A stretch of 17,112 nt of DNA from Hydrogenothermus sp964516095. Lineage in GTDB: Bacteria; Aquificota; Aquificia; Aquificales; Hydrogenothermaceae. Below the pieces are notes generated by a model. It was not told where the DNA came from. It did no database searches and saw nothing but the letters and a program-made list of their open reading frames with translations. Both the position numbers and the translations under genes were made by a program. Location: positions 1-17,112 of the forward strand of contig CAZEYS010000031.1 of NCBI GenBank assembly GCA_964516095.1, given 5' to 3'. Position 1 is the first letter of the stretch; each line of letters starts with the position of its first letter. This document shows, one piece after another, positions 14,641 to 17,112 of this stretch.

Positions 14641-15165
14641 TTAAGCCTCCTGCTCCTGTTTTTCGTCTTTTTTTCCTATAACAATAGCACCTATCATTGC
14701 CACAAGTAGTATTAAAGATGCCACTTCAAACGGAAAGAGATACTTTGTAAATAGCAAAGTACCGACAGCTTTGGCGTTTCCTACTTTTTCAACTATTTCT
14801 GGAGAGAAAATGCCTACACTTGATTTCCATGCCCCATAAACAGCAACGTAGGCAAGTTCTAAAAATAGTAGAAATCCTACAGGTAAAGATAAAAGTGTAT
14901 ATTTTTCGTCAATGGCTTTGCCTTTAAATTGTGGAACGGTAGATATAACCAGAACATAGAATACGACTATTGCAACTGCATATATTAAAATTTGAAGAGC
15001 ACCTACAAGTTCAGCTCCCATAGTAAAGAATAATCCAGAAACCATGATTAGGGTAGATATTAAAGACAGCACGGTATAAACAAGATTTCTAAAAAACACT
15101 ACACCAAATGCTGATATCACAGCAAGTGTGGAAAACGTCCAAAATGCTATCGTGTTTAACTCCAT
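14641..15165 (-). CDS. nuoJ: NADH-quinone oxidoreductase subunit J
   Basis: Five-helix membrane subunit of complex I next to NuoK and NuoH; 174 residues. The diagnostic third-helix region is ALQILIYAVAIVVFYVLVIS (56-75), which holds the pi-bulge Tyr region of the family. The C terminus is short, charged and cytoplasmic (KKDEKQEQEA). The start lies inside the end of nuoI (10-bp overlap), chosen because it fits the family N terminus and has a GGGGG run about 8 nt upstream. Confidence 0.95.
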   Translation of the reverse strand: MELNTIAFWTFSTLAVISAFGVVFFRNLVYTVLSLISTLIMVSGLFFTMGAELVGALQILIYAVAIVVFYVLVISTVPQFKGKAIDEKYTLLSLPVGFLLFLELAYVAVYGAWKSSVGIFSPEIVEKVGNAKAVGTLLFTKYLFPFEVASLILLVAMIGAIVIGKKDEKQEQEA

Positions 15166-15758
15166 TTAATTTGCCCCCACAGTTTTTCTCTCATTTCATC
15201 GTCAATCCAAATTCTATCTGGTTCATTATATCTTCTTTTATCAAAGTCTAATCCTCTTTCTTTCATATCTTCTAAATGGATTGTACAGTCTTTTCGTGAA
15301 TAACCAGCGTTTTCGTAATTGTCAGTCATTATTATACAATCTACTGGACATGCATCTACACACAATCCACAGTATAAACAGTTAAGTAAGTTCATATCAA
15401 ACCTGGTTACTCTTTTTTTACCGCTTGGTAGCTGTTCTGCTTCTATATTAAAAAGTGTTGGAACAGGACATGCCTGCTGGCACATATAACAGGCAACACA
15501 CCTGCTTTCACCATCATGTATTTCCATAAATTTCTCTATTGCCAAAAATGAAGGTGGTTCTTTTCCATCTTTTACTCTATGAGCGTGGGTTCCCCTAAAT
15601 CTCTTCGGAGGGGTCAGTTTTTCATAAGGATATTTAGTAGTAATAGTTTTTCTAAAGAAATTTCTTATAGTTATACTCATTCCTTTTATAAAGTCTATGA
15701 AGAAGAACCTTTCCGTATTCGAAAGACTGGGTCTATCTAAGTATTTTATTTTTACCAT
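15156..15758 (-). CDS. nuoI: NADH-quinone oxidoreductase subunit I (2x[4Fe-4S])
   Basis: Ferredoxin-like subunit that carries clusters N6a and N6b and passes electrons to the last cluster near the quinone site. 200 residues. Both cluster motifs are complete: C87-x2-C90-x2-C93-x3-C97-P and C127-x2-C130-x2-C133-x3-C137-P. The N-terminal amphipathic part (IKGMSITIRNFF, 24-35) and YPYEKLTPPKRFRGTH (43-58) are the normal membrane-contact region of NuoI. It starts 2 bp after the nuoH stop with only a weak ribosome site (GGAT) and is probably coupled to nuoH. Confidence 0.97.
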   Translation of the reverse strand: MVKIKYLDRPSLSNTERFFFIDFIKGMSITIRNFFRKTITTKYPYEKLTPPKRFRGTHAHRVKDGKEPPSFLAIEKFMEIHDGESRCVACYMCQQACPVPTLFNIEAEQLPSGKKRVTRFDMNLLNCLYCGLCVDACPVDCIIMTDNYENAGYSRKDCTIHLEDMKERGLDFDKRRYNEPDRIWIDDEMREKLWGQIKWS

Positions 15759-15760
15759 TT

Positions 15761-16768
15761 TTATCCAAATATCATTATCCAGATAGCAACTATCAAAATG
15801 TTAAGAATAGATAAAGGTAACATCACTTTCCATGCTATTTCTGTTATTTGGTCAACTCTGTATCTTGGTAATGTCCAGTGAACCCATAAGAAAAACATAA
15901 ACATCATACCCAGCTTTAGTAAGAACCAGATAAATGGAGATAAAGGTCCAAAGATGTGAGGACCGTTCCATCCGCCAAAGAATAATATTACAGCTATAGC
16001 ACTGAGTACAAAAGTAGCTATATACCATTCAGCCAGTGGGAATAAACCAAATTTCATAGCAGAATATTCAGTGTTATATCCAGATACAAGTTCTGCTTCA
16101 GCTTCCTGAACATCAAAAGGTGTTCTTCCTGTTTCTGCGAGTATAGCAAATAACACTACTACAAATCCTAAAATATTAGGAATTATAAACCATAATCCCT
16201 GCTGCGCTTCAACTATTCCTTTTAAAGAAAGAGTTCCAGCTTGCATAATTGGGCCTACCATTGCAAATCCAAGGGCAACTTCATAACCAATTAAAACTGC
16301 AGCTTTTCTGAGACCTCCTATCATTGGATATTTTGAGTTTGATGCCCAACCGGCAAAAATCACACCATAAATAGATATACTACCAAATGCCAGTGCCAGT
16401 ATAAGACCTACATTTAAATCGGTAATATAGGGCTTTATTTCCACTCCAAATATATTTATAGGTTCTCCAAATGGAACTACAGCAAGTATCATTATGGCTG
16501 GTACAAAGGCGAGTAATGAGGCAAGATAGAAGAGAAATCTATCCACTCCTTCTGGGACAATATCTTCTTTTGTGAGTACTTTTAAAGCATCAGCTATAGG
16601 TTGAAGCAACCCGTGCCAACCAACGTGTAATGGTCCAGGTCTTTGTTGAATATGTCCTGCAAATTTTCTTTCAATCCATGTTAAATAAGCTGCCAGTAAA
16701 AACATCCCTATTATAAAGATTACAGACTTTACCCCTATCGCTAAACTTGTAAGGATGAGCTCTTTCAT
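15761..16768 (-). CDS. nuoH: NADH-quinone oxidoreductase subunit H
   Basis: Membrane subunit that, with NuoB and NuoD, forms the quinone-binding chamber and links the redox and pumping arms of complex I. 335 residues, about eight helices. Family signatures: WIERKFAGHIQQRPGP (31-46) with GLLQPIADALK (53-63) forming the first conserved loop, and ETGRTPFDVQEAEAELVSGY in the middle, which holds the acidic residues of the entrance channel. The ATG has GAGGC 6 nt upstream. It lies 79 bp after nuoD, the largest gap in the operon, where many bacteria carry nuoE, nuoF and nuoG. Confidence 0.97.
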   Translation of the reverse strand: MKELILTSLAIGVKSVIFIIGMFLLAAYLTWIERKFAGHIQQRPGPLHVGWHGLLQPIADALKVLTKEDIVPEGVDRFLFYLASLLAFVPAIMILAVVPFGEPINIFGVEIKPYITDLNVGLILALAFGSISIYGVIFAGWASNSKYPMIGGLRKAAVLIGYEVALGFAMVGPIMQAGTLSLKGIVEAQQGLWFIIPNILGFVVVLFAILAETGRTPFDVQEAEAELVSGYNTEYSAMKFGLFPLAEWYIATFVLSAIAVILFFGGWNGPHIFGPLSPFIWFLLKLGMMFMFFLWVHWTLPRYRVDQITEIAWKVMLPLSILNILIVAIWIMIFG

Positions 16769-16811
16769 CTGAAGCCTCTATATTCGTTTTTTATTTTGGT
16801 TAAAAAATATT

Positions 16812-16843
16812 AACACAATGTTTTAGAAAATTAAACACTGTTT
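16812..16843. promoter_or_regulatory. Pair of small dyads in the nuoD-nuoH spacer
   Basis: Two inverted repeats, AACA-CAA-TGTT (16812-16822) and AAACA-C-TGTTT (16833-16843), have centres 21 bp apart, about two helical turns. The arrangement resembles a tandem operator, or it may be chance in A+T-rich DNA. A clear promoter or terminator was not found in this 79-bp spacer. Confidence 0.2.
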
Positions 16844-16847
16844 GATT

Positions 16848-17112
16848 TTATCTATCTGTTTCTCCGACAACTGGGTCCAGGCTTCCAAGTATAACTACTG
16901 CATCAGCTATAGTCCTTCCTTTTATAAGTTCTGGGAATATTTGTAAATTGTAAAAAGCTCCTGAACGTATTCTCAATCTATAGGGTTTTCCGTCTCCTTT
17001 GCTGACTATGTAATATCCTAATTCTCCTCTCGGGTTTTCACCTGAAAGATATATTTCTCCCTCAGGTGCTTGTTCCCCGTATATACGGAGGTTAAAGTCT
17101 TTAACCATAGCT
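16848..17112 (-). CDS. nuoD: NADH-quinone oxidoreductase subunit D, C-terminal part only
   Basis: The last 87 or so residues of the 49-kDa-type subunit that lines the quinone site of complex I. The frame is open to the window edge, so the true start lies beyond 17112 and the ATG at 17108 is internal. Diagnostic segments are GEIYLSGENPRGELGYYIVS (bound by the family's conserved ARGELG-type turn), GKPYRLRIRSGAFYNLQ, and the C-terminal ADAVVILGSLDPVVGETDR; NuoD normally ends in the GSLDPVxGExDR form. Whether it is fused to NuoC cannot be seen. It is followed on the minus strand by nuoH. Confidence 0.96.
   Translation of the reverse strand, partial: AMVKDFNLRIYGEQAPEGEIYLSGENPRGELGYYIVSKGDGKPYRLRIRSGAFYNLQIFPELIKGRTIADAVVILGSLDPVVGETDR

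Noticed and set aside
1..17112. CRISPR arrays, insertion sequences, tRNA or rRNA genes, riboswitches
   Set aside because: I looked for spaced direct repeats, transposase motifs, terminal inverted repeats and cloverleaf-type patterns and saw none; intergenic gaps are all short.

Overview
The window is strongly A+T-rich bacterial chromosome. Its gene content (a rotenone-type complex I locus with nuoD followed directly by nuoH, a fabF-rnc pair, a class I AroD, a DUF2267 protein) and protein style fit the deep-branching thermophilic Aquificota, most likely the low-G+C Hydrogenothermaceae (Sulfurihydrogenibium/Persephonella type). The lineage is an inference from codon bias and family resemblance, not a database result. 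No rRNA, tRNA, CRISPR array, insertion sequence or phage gene was seen, and no stretch over 300 bases lacks a gene.

Left part (1-6081). The 3' end of fabF overlaps rnc on the + strand. rnc then runs tail-to-tail, with overlapping stop codons, into a minus-strand group: aroD, a copper-type P1B ATPase, and a CsgG-like/TPR lipoprotein whose start overlaps the ATPase stop. Divergent from aroD is a free-standing DUF2267 gene with a strong ribosome site and a plausible promoter. It ends at a GC-rich hairpin that probably also terminates the opposing gene, which encodes an unrecognised protein built of four short repeats.

Middle (6082-9342). bioA (biotin synthesis) lies on the + strand and ends with a second 4-bp stop-codon overlap against a small membrane protein on the minus strand. 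The minus strand carries, in transcription order, gmk (guanylate kinase), a VanZ-like membrane protein, an NAD(P)H:quinone oxidoreductase-like flavoprotein and the small two-helix membrane protein, all tightly spaced.

Right part (9342-17112). nuoD (3' end only), nuoH, I, J, K, L, M and N lie on the minus strand in the classical order. nuoE, nuoF and nuoG are absent between nuoD and nuoH; a 79-bp spacer stands there instead. The nuoN stop overlaps the gmk start (TAATG), so the complex I operon appears to run on into gmk and perhaps through to the small membrane protein, about 9.5 kb of co-directional genes. Together the nuo genes encode the whole proton-pumping membrane arm (H, J, K, L, M, N) plus the ferredoxin-like NuoI and the end of the quinone-site subunit NuoD.

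Most of the window is conventional housekeeping and respiratory DNA. The parts that standard families explain least are the four-repeat protein (5500-6081), the ATPase-coupled cysteine-containing lipoprotein (1043-2041), and the arrangement of the nuo operon and its tail. I found no convincing new multi-gene defence or mobile system.
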